NCBI GenBank assembly: GCA_012270135.1
Contig: JAAXIW010000238.1
Coordinates: forward strand, 1 to 8,508
Direction of reading: 5' to 3'
DNA: 8,508 nt
Source of the DNA: Brevundimonas sp.
GTDB lineage: Bacteria > Pseudomonadota > Alphaproteobacteria > Caulobacterales > Caulobacteraceae
A model generated the notes under the pieces. The model saw only the letters and a list, made by a program, of their open reading frames with translations, ran no database searches and was not told the DNA's origin. Shown here one piece after another: positions 1 to 6,555 of the stretch; position 1 is the stretch's first letter; each line of letters starts with the position of its first letter. The position numbers were made by a program, and so were the translations under genes.

Positions 1-1
1 G

Positions 2-28
2 AACCGGTTGAAGCCCGGCTGCGCCGGG
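2..28. repeat. REP-like palindrome / possible operon terminator hairpin
   Basis: A perfect 6-bp stem with a 3-base loop, CCCGGC-TGC-GCCGGG, occupies 14-28, about 28 bases beyond the stop codon of the last operon gene. It is followed on the minus strand by only a short pyrimidine run (CTTC), so it is a poor classical intrinsic terminator. A separate perfect 8-bp palindrome AACCGGTT lies at 2-9. On the minus strand the hairpin reads as CGTCATCCCGGCGCAGCCGG, which from memory resembles short dispersed intergenic palindromes common in alphaproteobacterial genomes. It may serve as a transcript 3' end or mRNA stabiliser. Only one copy is in the window, so the repeat status is inference. Confidence 0.45.
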
Positions 29-55
29 ATGACGGGCAGCCCTCGTCGATGCGCT

Positions 56-385
56 TCAGCGCCCGCCGGCCCTGAGCAGGGCGGCGCGGGCGGCGGCGAG
101 GCGCGAGGGCACGAGGCCGCGCAGGGAGGCGGCGGCGCCGAGGCGTTTGACGCCCGCCTCCTGGCCCTTGCGCCAGACCACCTCGGCCTCGACGGCGGTG
201 GCCTGGGTGATGTCGATGACCACCACGCGCTTCGGCAGGGCGAGGTTGCGGTCGAGCCGCAGCCGCGCGCCCGAGCCGGACTGGTCGACGATCAGACAGG
301 GCAGTTCGAGACCGGGCGCGAGCACGACGCCGCGCAGGTTGGCGGGCGAACGGGGCTGCAGCCGGCGGTCGTCGGGACGGTCCAT
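56..385 (-). CDS. PilZ-domain protein, probable c-di-GMP-responsive
   Basis: This 109-residue protein looks like a stand-alone PilZ domain. The two halves of the c-di-GMP binding signature are visible: an RxxxR at residues 8-12 (RRLQPR region) and a D/N-x-S-x-x-G at 34-39 (DQSGSG), followed by the GARL strand typical of the family. Beta-strand-rich sequence continues to about residue 80 and the C-terminus is Arg/Ala-rich and probably helical. There is no signal peptide or membrane segment, so it is probably cytoplasmic. Its ATG shares one base with the TGA of the upstream kinase gene (TGATG), and no clear Shine-Dalgarno precedes it, so translation is probably coupled. It is the last gene of the sdh operon. 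The binding motif is seen in the sequence; response to c-di-GMP is inferred from the family, and the target is unknown. Confidence 0.72.
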   Translation of the reverse strand: MDRPDDRRLQPRSPANLRGVVLAPGLELPCLIVDQSGSGARLRLDRNLALPKRVVVIDITQATAVEAEVVWRKGQEAGVKRLGAAASLRGLVPSRLAAARAALLRAGGR

Positions 386-1191
386 CAGGGAATAGCTATC
401 GGGTTACGGTTTCGATCCAGTTTCACCGTCACGTCGGCGCGAACGCCGCCGTCGAGCATGCGCCGGGTGAGGCGCTCGAAATACTGGATGAAGCCGGCGA
501 GGCGACGGCGCTCGTCGGCGGGCAGGTCGCGCGGCGCGACGCCCAGAAGGTCGGCCTCCTGCTGGCAGCGCCAGTCGAGGACGACCTCGAACCCGGGCGC
601 CTCGAGGAACAGGATGGCGTCGAACCGTTCGGCGAACCCGGCGTAGGCCCCGGCGACATGGCTGTTGACCGCCCGCCGCCAGACGCCGTCGGCATCATGG
701 TCGCGCTCGAGGGCGTTGACCGGTTCGTCGAGCGCGGCCTCGTCCTCGGCGACCGCCCCCAGGCACCAGGCGTCGACGAGGATGGCCTTGGGCCGTCCGG
801 AATGGATGCGCCAGTCCCGGATCGGACGGCGGTCGTCGCCGCGCTTGTCGAAGTCGGGGATCAGCACCCTGTCGTCAGGCCGCGCCGTGGTCAGCGACTT
901 GATCAGCCGGGTCAGGAGGCGGAGATCGTGCGTGCCCGGGGGACCGCGGGTCAGGAACAGCGGGTGGACTTCCTCGGCCATCGCCTCGCGCCGGGCCCGG
1001 GTCAGATAGACGTCGTCGATCGAGATCTGCGCCGCCCCGAAGGTCTCGGCCGCCTCGCGCGCCAGGGTGGTCTTGCCCGACCCCTGGGCCCCGACGATGC
1101 CGATCAGCGGCGGCCGTTCCCACGGGCCCTCGACGATCAGCCGGCCGACCTGGTCGATCAGGCGCGGATCGGCGCGGCCCGGGGGCGACAT
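385..1191 (-). CDS. P-loop kinase, D-glycerate 3-kinase-like (GLYK family)
   Basis: This 268-residue cytosolic protein has a Walker A loop GAQGSGKT at residues 34-41. It also has several hallmarks of the plant-type/YggC-like glycerate kinase group: SIDDVYLT at 57-64, RGPPGTHDL at 82-90, PDFDKR at 112-117 with a GDDRRP stretch after it, and DAWCLG at 140-145. Family members phosphorylate D-glycerate to 3-phosphoglycerate, but the clade also holds uncharacterised kinases, so the substrate is inferred. The frame is open upstream to 1260, but I chose the ATG at 1191: it lies 2 bases after the ferredoxin stop, whereas the extra 23 residues are Arg/Pro-rich and overlap ferredoxin coding sequence. 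The TGA overlaps the start of the PilZ gene by one base. The operon position hints at a role tied to central carbon metabolism, but no direct link with complex II is shown. Confidence 0.8.
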   Translation of the reverse strand: MSPPGRADPRLIDQVGRLIVEGPWERPPLIGIVGAQGSGKTTLAREAAETFGAAQISIDDVYLTRARREAMAEEVHPLFLTRGPPGTHDLRLLTRLIKSLTTARPDDRVLIPDFDKRGDDRRPIRDWRIHSGRPKAILVDAWCLGAVAEDEAALDEPVNALERDHDADGVWRRAVNSHVAGAYAGFAERFDAILFLEAPGFEVVLDWRCQQEADLLGVAPRDLPADERRRLAGFIQYFERLTRRMLDGGVRADVTVKLDRNRNPIAIP

Positions 1192-1193
1192 GC

Positions 1194-1514
1194 TCAGTGC
1201 TGGTTTTCGGGCAGGCGGACGATCAGGCCGTCGAGATCGTCGCTGACCCGGATCTGGCACGACAGGCGGCTGTTCGGCTGAACGTTCTCGGCGAAGTCGA
1301 GCATCGACTCCTCCATGGCCGAGGCGCGGCCGGTCTCGGCCTGGAACGCCTCGTCGACATAGACGTGGCAGGTGGCGCAGGCGCAGGCCCCGCCGCAGTC
1401 GGCGTCGATGCCGGGCACATTGTTGCGGATCGCGCCTTCCATGACGCTGAGGCCGTTCTTGACCTCCACGACATGTTCGGTGCCGTCGTGCTCGATATAG
1501 GTGATCTTCGCCAT
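1194..1514 (-). CDS. [2Fe-2S] ferredoxin, adrenodoxin/ISC type
   Basis: This 106-residue soluble electron carrier has four cluster-ligand cysteines at C40, C46, C49 and C86 in the C-x5-C-x2-C...C arrangement of vertebrate-type (adrenodoxin/Fdx-ISC) ferredoxins. The motif surroundings (ADCGG...CATCHVYVDE, then RLSCQI) are canonical and the length is normal. Such proteins donate electrons to Fe-S assembly enzymes, haem-modifying enzymes or P450s; the partner here cannot be told from sequence. An upstream in-frame ATG at 1607 would add 31 charged residues inside sdhB. The ATG at 1514 is preferred because the family begins there (MAKITY...) and it forms a 1-base TGATG overlap with the sdhB stop. 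A modest AAGG lies 10 bases upstream. Co-transcription with sdhB, itself a three-cluster Fe-S protein, is consistent with a redox or Fe-S role, but that is inference. Confidence 0.92.
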   Translation of the reverse strand: MAKITYIEHDGTEHVVEVKNGLSVMEGAIRNNVPGIDADCGGACACATCHVYVDEAFQAETGRASAMEESMLDFAENVQPNSRLSCQIRVSDDLDGLIVRLPENQH

Positions 1515-2317
1515 CAGGCGGGGACCTTGCCCTTCTTGCGGGCCGGCGAGACCATCAGCTTCTTCGTCTCGGCGATCGCCTTGGCCGGGTTCAGGCCCTT
1601 CGGACACACCTGGGCGCAGTTCATGATGGTGTGGCAGCGATAGAGCTTGAATGGGTCCTCAAGGTCGTCGAGGCGCTTGTCGGTGGCGTCATCGCGGCTG
1701 TCGGCGATCCAGCGGTAGGACTGCAGCAGGGCGGCCGGGCCGAGGTATTCGGTCTGGTTCCACCAGTAGCTGGGGCAGGAGGTCGAGCAGCAGGCGCACA
1801 GGATGCACTCGTACAGGCCGTCCAGCTTCTCGCGGTCGGCCGGGGACTGCAGGCGCTCGGTGGTCGGGTCCGGCTCGTCCGACTGGAGGTAGGGCTGGAT
1901 CGAGTCGTACTGGGCGTAGAACAGGGTCAGGTCGGTGACCAGATCCTTGACCACGGGCTGGTGCGGCAGGGGCGCGATCGAGATGCTGGACGACGAGCAC
2001 TCGTCCCAGCCCCTGGTGCAGGCCAGGGTGTTGCGCCCGTCGATGTTCATCGAGCAGGAGCCGCAGATGCCCTCGCGGCACGAGCGCCGGAACGACAGGG
2101 TCGGGTCGATCTCGTTCTTGATGTGGATCAGGGCGTCGAGCAGCATCGGGCCGTGGTCGTCGGCCGAGACCTCGTAGACGTCCCAGCGCGGATCGGCGTC
2201 GACCTCGGGGTCGTAGCGATAGACCTTGTAGGTCTTGACGTTCTTCGCGCCTTCGGAGGCCTTGTGGACCTTGCCGGTCGTGGGCTTCGAACCGCGGGGG
2301 AGGGTGAGCTGAACCAT
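1514..2317 (-). CDS. sdhB: Succinate dehydrogenase iron-sulfur subunit SdhB
   Basis: This is the Fe-S subunit of complex II (267 residues), which carries electrons from SdhA's FAD to ubiquinone at the inner face of the cytoplasmic membrane. All cluster ligands are present. The [2Fe-2S] cysteines are C80, C85, C88 and C100. The two C-terminal ferredoxin-like motifs are C171-x2-C174-x2-C177-x3-C181 and C228-x5-C234-x3-C238, supplying the [4Fe-4S] and [3Fe-4S] clusters. The PSYWWN motif (182-187) contains the tryptophan expected at the quinone pocket. The stretch after C100 (about 101-120, Ser-rich with an extra C107) differs from the usual alphaproteobacterial sequence as I recall it; this may be lineage variation. 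The ATG shares one base with the upstream creD TGA, and the TGA shares one base with the ferredoxin ATG. No strong Shine-Dalgarno is seen, so translation probably depends on coupling to creD. Confidence 0.98.
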   Translation of the reverse strand: MVQLTLPRGSKPTTGKVHKASEGAKNVKTYKVYRYDPEVDADPRWDVYEVSADDHGPMLLDALIHIKNEIDPTLSFRRSCREGICGSCSMNIDGRNTLACTRGWDECSSSSISIAPLPHQPVVKDLVTDLTLFYAQYDSIQPYLQSDEPDPTTERLQSPADREKLDGLYECILCACCSTSCPSYWWNQTEYLGPAALLQSYRWIADSRDDATDKRLDDLEDPFKLYRCHTIMNCAQVCPKGLNPAKAIAETKKLMVSPARKKGKVPA

Positions 2318-3804
2318 CAGGCGATATCTCGGGAATCGTTGCCCGCGATGCCGTACCAGTCGACCTTGCGGGTGAAATACATGACGGCGGCGATGGCCGC
2401 GAAGCTGGAGAGGGCGCCGACCAGCAGGGCGTAATCCTCAAGGCGCATCAGCACGTAGATCAGGCCGTAGAGGAAGGTGAAGGCCACGAGGGCGCGAACG
2501 CCCTGGGCGCGACTGTCGAAGGTCCAGCCGGCATAGGCCGAGATAAGGCCGACGGTGGCGGCCGCCGCGAGCGCGAAGGCCGGGTCGAAGCCGGTGTGCT
2601 CGGCGATCGACAGCAGGAGCATGTAGAAAATCACCTGGGCCATGCCGACGAGGATGTACTGGGCCGGGTGAACACGGCGGCCGGTGGTGGTCTCGAACAG
2701 GAAATAGGCAAGGAACACCAGTCCGATGAACAGGGGCGCGTATTTCAGCGAGCGGCTGACCGACTGGTAGGGGTTGGCCGGTTCGACGAAGGTCACGCCG
2801 AGCGAGGTCGAACCGAGGCGGCTGAGAGTGTCGCGATCCCCCTCGACCGGCACGCCGCGCGCCACGAAGGGCACCGTCCAACTGGCGTTGAAGCCGTCGG
2901 AAGCGTCCTGGTTCACAGGCAGGAAGCCGCCGTTGTAGGACGGGTGGGGCCAGTCGCCGCGGATGACGGCGGTAGTCGTGCCGGCGAAGGCCAGCACGGC
3001 GATGCGCTGGGCGCCGGAGAAGGTCGCGCGACCGGAAACGTCGAAGGTTCCGTCGGCCCGCAGCGCTTCCGGCAGGCGCGTTCCGAACAGGCGCAGGCTG
3101 TCGCCGCCGCGAACCGGCACGTCGTAGCCGCCCCGCACGTCCGGCGGACCGAGGGAGGCCGTCGGCTCGACGGTCGAGGGCGTCAGGGCCACTGTCTGGC
3201 CGCCGAGGGTCAGGCCGATGTCGGACTTCGCGCCGCGCGCGTCGGAGGCGCCGAGCACGATCTCGGCCCGGCTCCAGTCGAGCACGACGCCGCTGGGAGC
3301 CTCGGCTCCGGCGTTGGTCAGGTCGAAGCTGGCCGAATAGGTCAGGTCGGCGGTGTAGACCGGCACCTTGAACAGCGACCGGCTGCGAACCTCGGACTCG
3401 GTCGCGGCCTGGACCCGGCCCCGGGTCGGGAAGATGTGCCAGACGCCGGTGTCGACGGCGGTAGCGGTGGTGCGGGCGGGCGCGCCACGGGCGGCCGGCG
3501 CGGCCTCGACGACGTTGCGGGTGTAGGGAACGGCGATGACCGGGCCGAGGAATGTCTGGGGGCCGCCCATCAGGCCGCCGACCTCGTCCGCCACCTGCTG
3601 GGCGCGGTTCGACCGGTCCATCAGCAGGGCGAAGACGAACAGGGCGGCGATGCTCATCATCAGCGCCAGGCCGCAGACCAGCAGCAGCTTCAGCCCGGCC
3701 GAGCGGCGCGGCAGGCTGGAGGCCCGGGCGCGGTCGTAGACCGGCGTCGGCGCCGGCTCGGGCGGCGGCGTCGCGGCGGCTGGTTTCCTCGGCGTGCGGG
3801 CCAT
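2317..3804 (-). CDS. creD: CreD family inner-membrane protein
   Basis: This 495-residue polytopic membrane protein is a complete CreD (Cet) homologue, somewhat longer than the E. coli protein (about 450). A Pro/Ala-rich cytoplasmic tail (1-36) precedes the first membrane helix (about 37-62). A large, probably periplasmic domain (about 65-350) follows, with the family motif DWPHPSYNGGFLP (284-296) and an ASWTVPFVARG stretch (307-317). The C-terminal half has about five further helices (roughly 355-370, 382-400, 408-425, 436-453, 458-476) carrying the diagnostic VHPAQYILVG (378-387), MRLEDYALL (453-461) and TRKVDWYG (478-485). In enterobacteria creD belongs to the CreBC regulon and affects envelope integrity and beta-lactam or colicin tolerance; its biochemical activity is unknown. 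Here it lies between sdhA and sdhB, 9 bases after sdhA, and its stop overlaps the sdhB start. No creBC genes are in the window. Confidence 0.93.
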   Translation of the reverse strand: MARTPRKPAAATPPPEPAPTPVYDRARASSLPRRSAGLKLLLVCGLALMMSIAALFVFALLMDRSNRAQQVADEVGGLMGGPQTFLGPVIAVPYTRNVVEAAPAARGAPARTTATAVDTGVWHIFPTRGRVQAATESEVRSRSLFKVPVYTADLTYSASFDLTNAGAEAPSGVVLDWSRAEIVLGASDARGAKSDIGLTLGGQTVALTPSTVEPTASLGPPDVRGGYDVPVRGGDSLRLFGTRLPEALRADGTFDVSGRATFSGAQRIAVLAFAGTTTAVIRGDWPHPSYNGGFLPVNQDASDGFNASWTVPFVARGVPVEGDRDTLSRLGSTSLGVTFVEPANPYQSVSRSLKYAPLFIGLVFLAYFLFETTTGRRVHPAQYILVGMAQVIFYMLLLSIAEHTGFDPAFALAAAATVGLISAYAGWTFDSRAQGVRALVAFTFLYGLIYVLMRLEDYALLVGALSSFAAIAAVMYFTRKVDWYGIAGNDSRDIA

Positions 3805-3809
3805 CAGTG

Positions 3810-3815
3810 CTTCCT
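3810..3815 (-). promoter_or_regulatory. creD ribosome binding site embedded in sdhA stop
   Basis: The minus strand reads TAGGAAGCACTGATG across the sdhA/creD junction. AGGAAG is a good Shine-Dalgarno and shares its AG with the sdhA TAG stop, 6 bases before the base preceding the creD ATG. A terminating ribosome can therefore reinitiate directly on creD, which supports the ATG at 3804 as the start. Confidence 0.65.
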
Positions 3816-5616
3816 AGTACACCCGCGCCTTGGGCTCGATGTAGTCGATGTCCTTCGACATCGTGTAGTTGTGGACCGGGCGGTAGTCGATCTTCACCGG
3901 GTCGCCCGGGACCTTCCACGACAGGGTGTGTTTCATCCACTCAGCGTCGTCGCGGTCCGGATAGTCCTCGCGGGCGTGGGCGCCGCGCGATTCGGTGCGG
4001 TTCAGGGCGCTCTCGATGGTGACCAGGGCCTGATCGATCAGGTTGTCGTATTCGAGGGTCTCGACCAGGTCGGTGTTCCAGATCAGGCCGCGATCGGTGG
4101 TGCGGATGTCGTCGCCGGCGGCGTGGATGGCGCGCAGCTTGGCCACCCCCTCCTCCAGCGTCTTGCCGGTGCGGAAGACGGCGGCGTCGGACTGCATCGC
4201 GCGCTGCATGTCGATGCGCAGCTTCGCGGTCGGGGTCGAGCCCGAAGCGTTGCGGAAGCGGTCGAGCCGGGCGAGGTGGGCGTCGGTGGCCGAGGCCGGA
4301 GCGTCCGGAACCTTCGAGGCCTTGTCGACCGTCTCGCCGCAGCGCAGGCCGGCGGCGCGGCCGAACACCACCAGGTCGGTCAGGCTGTTGGAGCCGAGGC
4401 GGTTGGCCCCGTGCACCGAGACGCAGGCCGCCTCGCCGACGGCCATCAGGCCGGGCACCACAGTATCCGCATTGTCGCCGACCTTGGTCAGGACCTCGCC
4501 GTGATAGTTCGTGGGGATACCGCCCATATTGTAGTGGACGGTCGGCAGCACCGGGATCGGGGCCTTCGTCACATCGACCCCGGCGAAGATCTTGGCCGAC
4601 TCGGAAATGCCCGGCAGGCGCTGGTGCAGGACCTTGGGGTCCAGGTGGTCGAGGTGCAGGAAGATGTGGTCCTTGTTCGGACCCACGCCGCGGCCTTCGC
4701 GGATTTCGATGGTCATGGAGCGGCTGACGACGTCACGGCTGGCCAGATCCTTGGCCGAGGGGGCATAGCGCTCCATGAAGCGCTCGCCTTCCGAGTTGGT
4801 CAGATAGCCGCCCTCGCCGCGCGCGCCCTCGGTGATCAGACAGCCGGCGCCGTAGATGCCGGTCGGGTGGAACTGGACGAACTCCATGTCCTGCAGCGGC
4901 AGGCCGGCGCGCAGCACCATGGCATTGCCGTCACCGGTACAGGTGTGAGCGCTGGTGGCCGAGAAATAGGCGCGGCCGTATCCGCCGGTGGCCAGAATGA
5001 CCATCTTGGCGCGGAAGCGGTGCAGCTGGCCGGTGTCGAGCTGCAGTGCGGTGACGCCGGTGCAGGCGGCGGGGCCCGAGGCCTGCTCCTGCATGATCAG
5101 GTCGAGCGCGAAATATTCGACGAAGAATTTCACTTCGCGGCGCACCGACTGGCCGTACAGGGTGTGCAGGATGGCGTGGCCGGTGCGGTCGGCGGCGGCG
5201 CAGGTGCGCTGCACCGGGCCCTCGCCGAAATTGCGGGTCATGCCGCCGAAGGCGCGCTGGTAGATCTTGCCCTCGTCGGTGCGCGAGAAGGGCACGCCCC
5301 AGTGCTCGAGCTCGTAGACGGCCTTGGGCGCGTTGCGGACCAGGTATTCGATGGCGTCCTGGTCGCCGAGCCAGTCCGACCCCTTGACGGTGTCGTACAT
5401 GTGCCACTGCCAGCTGTCCTCGCCCATGTTGCCGAGCGAGGCGGAGATGCCGCCCTGGGCCGCGACGGTGTGCGAGCGGGTCGGGAAGACCTTGGTGACG
5501 CAGGCGACCTTCAGCCCCTGCTGGGCGGCGCCGAGGGCGGCGCGCAGACCCGAGCCGCCGGCGCCGACGACGACGACGTCGTACTCATGGTCGAGGAATT
5601 CGTAGGCAGCGGCCAC
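3814..5616 (-). CDS. sdhA: Succinate dehydrogenase flavoprotein subunit SdhA
   Basis: This is the catalytic flavoprotein of complex II (600 residues, normal length), oxidising succinate to fumarate in the TCA cycle on the cytoplasmic side of the membrane. The Rossmann dinucleotide-binding motif VVVGAGGSG is at 15-23. The expected covalent FAD-binding histidine is H49 in RSHTVAAQGG. The TGG(Y)GR and HTCTGDG region is at 210-230, the substrate-site HPTGIYGAG at 250-258 with TEGARGEGG (262-270), the catalytic Arg region ASRDVVSR at 292-299, HYNMGG at 361-366, and NRLGSNSLTDLVVFG at 405-419. The start is GTG at 5616: the family N-terminus (short tail before HEYDVVVVGAG) fits, and CGGAG lies 9 bases upstream. 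The first 32 bases overlap the end of sdhD. The TAG stop contributes to the creD ribosome binding site. No key residue is missing. Confidence 0.98.
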   Translation of the reverse strand: MAAAYEFLDHEYDVVVVGAGGSGLRAALGAAQQGLKVACVTKVFPTRSHTVAAQGGISASLGNMGEDSWQWHMYDTVKGSDWLGDQDAIEYLVRNAPKAVYELEHWGVPFSRTDEGKIYQRAFGGMTRNFGEGPVQRTCAAADRTGHAILHTLYGQSVRREVKFFVEYFALDLIMQEQASGPAACTGVTALQLDTGQLHRFRAKMVILATGGYGRAYFSATSAHTCTGDGNAMVLRAGLPLQDMEFVQFHPTGIYGAGCLITEGARGEGGYLTNSEGERFMERYAPSAKDLASRDVVSRSMTIEIREGRGVGPNKDHIFLHLDHLDPKVLHQRLPGISESAKIFAGVDVTKAPIPVLPTVHYNMGGIPTNYHGEVLTKVGDNADTVVPGLMAVGEAACVSVHGANRLGSNSLTDLVVFGRAAGLRCGETVDKASKVPDAPASATDAHLARLDRFRNASGSTPTAKLRIDMQRAMQSDAAVFRTGKTLEEGVAKLRAIHAAGDDIRTTDRGLIWNTDLVETLEYDNLIDQALVTIESALNRTESRGAHAREDYPDRDDAEWMKHTLSWKVPGDPVKIDYRPVHNYTMSKDIDYIEPKARVY

Positions 5617-6028
5617 GCGATAAGGCTCCGAAACCGGCCGGCAGCGGGGCCGAGCCCAGCGCCAGTCGCACGATGAAGAAGACGCCCGCGGCGGCGAGCA
5701 CGAGACACAGCAGGCCGATGAAGGCCAGCAGGGCGTTCCGCGAGGCGGGCTTGTGGATGTAGTCGTCGACGATGACCTTGAGGCCCATGTTCATGTGCCA
5801 CAGGCTGACCAGCAGGGTCACCGCCAGCAGGGTCGCGTTGACGGGCGAGCGGAACCATTCCAGCGCGCCGTCGTAGCCCGCGCCGGACATCGTCCAGCCG
5901 CTCCACAGGCCCCACAGGGTCAAGGGCACGAGGATCAGCGACGACAGCCGCTCCTGCACCCATTCGCCGGCGCCATGGCGTTCGGAGACTTTCACGCCCT
6001 TGATATAGGCCCTGGTCTGGCGGCTCAA
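5585..6028 (-). CDS. sdhD: Succinate dehydrogenase membrane anchor SdhD
   Basis: This 147-residue membrane-anchor subunit of complex II has three predicted membrane helices (about 28-47, 63-83, 97-122). It anchors SdhA/B and with SdhC forms the haem b and ubiquinone site. The segment WHMNMGLKVIVDDYIH (77-92) holds the conserved His78, corresponding to the E. coli SdhD haem-region histidine, and the Asp89-Tyr90 pair at the quinone pocket. The start is TTG at 6028. It is supported by a strong GGGAGG Shine-Dalgarno 8 bases upstream and by a 4-base TTGA overlap with the sdhC stop; no ATG offers an alternative. After helix 3 the protein continues about 22 residues (126-147, Arg/Leu/Pro-rich), reading through the sdhA ribosome binding site and 32 bases into sdhA. 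This tail is longer than I expect for the family and is probably an out-of-frame read-through without function. Confidence 0.93.
   Translation of the reverse strand: MSRQTRAYIKGVKVSERHGAGEWVQERLSSLILVPLTLWGLWSGWTMSGAGYDGALEWFRSPVNATLLAVTLLVSLWHMNMGLKVIVDDYIHKPASRNALLAFIGLLCLVLAAAGVFFIVRLALGSAPLPAGFGALSRGRCLRIPRP
5626..5630 (-). promoter_or_regulatory. sdhA ribosome binding site supporting GTG start
   Basis: CGGAG on the minus strand lies 9 bases before the GTG at 5616 and falls within the extended 3' end of sdhD. Together with the family-typical N-terminus it decides in favour of the GTG start for sdhA. Confidence 0.6.
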
Positions 6029-6498
6029 AGGACGACCCTCCCGGTCATGAACAGTCCGGCCCAGAAGGCGAGGGTGACGACCACGGCGAAGACGATCGAA
6101 AGGGTCGACAGAAGATTGGCCGATCTGGGCGACAGGCCTTCGCCCGCGTCCCAGATCAGGTGCCGCACGCCGCCGGCGAAATGATAGGCCAGGGCGGCGG
6201 GCAGGCCGAGCCAGACCAGCAGGCCGAGCGGCGAGCCCATCCAGGCGGCGAAGGTCGCATAGGCGTCCGGCCCGAAGGCCAGGGCCGCCAGCCAGGCGAC
6301 CACGAACAGGGCGCCGACGGCCAGGGCGCCGCCGCTGACGCGGACGAGAATGGAGGCCAGCATGGTCACATGCCAGCGCCAGACCTGGAGGTGGGGCGAG
6401 AGCGGGCGGACGCGGCCGTTGGGCTGGCGCACGAACCGGCCGGTCTGGTCTTCGGCCGGATCGTTGGAGGCGTCGCCCGGCAGGGGGGAGATCGACAT
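6025..6498 (-). CDS. sdhC: Succinate dehydrogenase cytochrome b556 subunit SdhC
   Basis: This is the first membrane-anchor subunit of complex II (157 residues) and the first gene of the operon. Family motifs are RPLSPHLQVWRW (31-42) and the first helix with SILVRVSGG (49-57), where S49 and R53 match the quinone-site Ser and Arg of E. coli SdhC. H106 in AYHFAGGVRHLIWDAG (104-119) is the expected haem b ligand. Three helices lie at about 45-73, 90-112 and 127-153. The frame is open upstream to 6741, but the ATG at 6498 is chosen: the family begins near here and the earlier stretch is Arg/Pro-rich and crosses the promoter and the divergent gene. About 30 hydrophilic residues before the first motif are a slightly long N-terminal tail. 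No strong Shine-Dalgarno is seen (only GAG 12 bases upstream). The TGA overlaps the TTG start of sdhD. Confidence 0.96.
   Translation of the reverse strand: MSISPLPGDASNDPAEDQTGRFVRQPNGRVRPLSPHLQVWRWHVTMLASILVRVSGGALAVGALFVVAWLAALAFGPDAYATFAAWMGSPLGLLVWLGLPAALAYHFAGGVRHLIWDAGEGLSPRSANLLSTLSIVFAVVVTLAFWAGLFMTGRVVL
6037..6042 (-). promoter_or_regulatory. sdhD ribosome binding site supporting TTG start
   Basis: GGGAGG on the minus strand, inside the end of sdhC, lies 8 bases before the TTG at 6028. It is the strongest Shine-Dalgarno in the operon and makes the rare TTG start credible. Confidence 0.65.
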
Positions 6499-6510
6499 AT
6501 GCGAATGGTT

Positions 6511-6524
6511 CTCAGAAACCTGAG
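6511..6524 (-). other. Small inverted repeat in the sdhC leader
   Basis: The leader RNA contains CTCAG-GTTT-CTGAG, a 5-bp stem with a 4-base loop, 12 bases before the sdhC ATG. A competing 4-bp pairing GGTT/AACC (6507-6520) overlaps it, so the two stems cannot form together. It could be an operator dyad or a weak leader structure near the ribosome binding region. It is short, so chance is a real alternative. Confidence 0.25.
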
Positions 6525-6555
6525 CGAAATCAGCCGCTCGAAATCGGTGATCAGG

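Noticed and set aside
14..28. Strong rho-independent terminator
   Set aside because: The stem is good but no U-tract follows on the minus strand, so I list it only as a palindrome and possible transcript end.
8..646. Plus-strand open frame across the PilZ and kinase genes
   Set aside because: The product is Arg/Gly-rich with no domain and covers two supported minus-strand genes.
658..1281. Plus-strand open frame antisense to the kinase gene
   Set aside because: The minus-strand kinase has clear Walker A and glycerate-kinase motifs; the opposite frame has none.
1515..1607. Longer ferredoxin start 31 codons upstream
   Set aside because: The added residues lie inside sdhB in another frame and are not part of the ferredoxin fold.
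1631..2434. Plus-strand open frame antisense to sdhB
   Set aside because: SdhB on the minus strand has all its cluster cysteines; the antisense product is low-complexity and unlike any family.
2596..5676. Very long open frame (1026 codons) on the plus strand, antisense to creD and sdhA
   Set aside because: It lies opposite two certain genes. Its product is Gly/Ala/Val/Asp-rich with no recognisable domain, as expected when GC-rich codons remove stops from the opposite strand.
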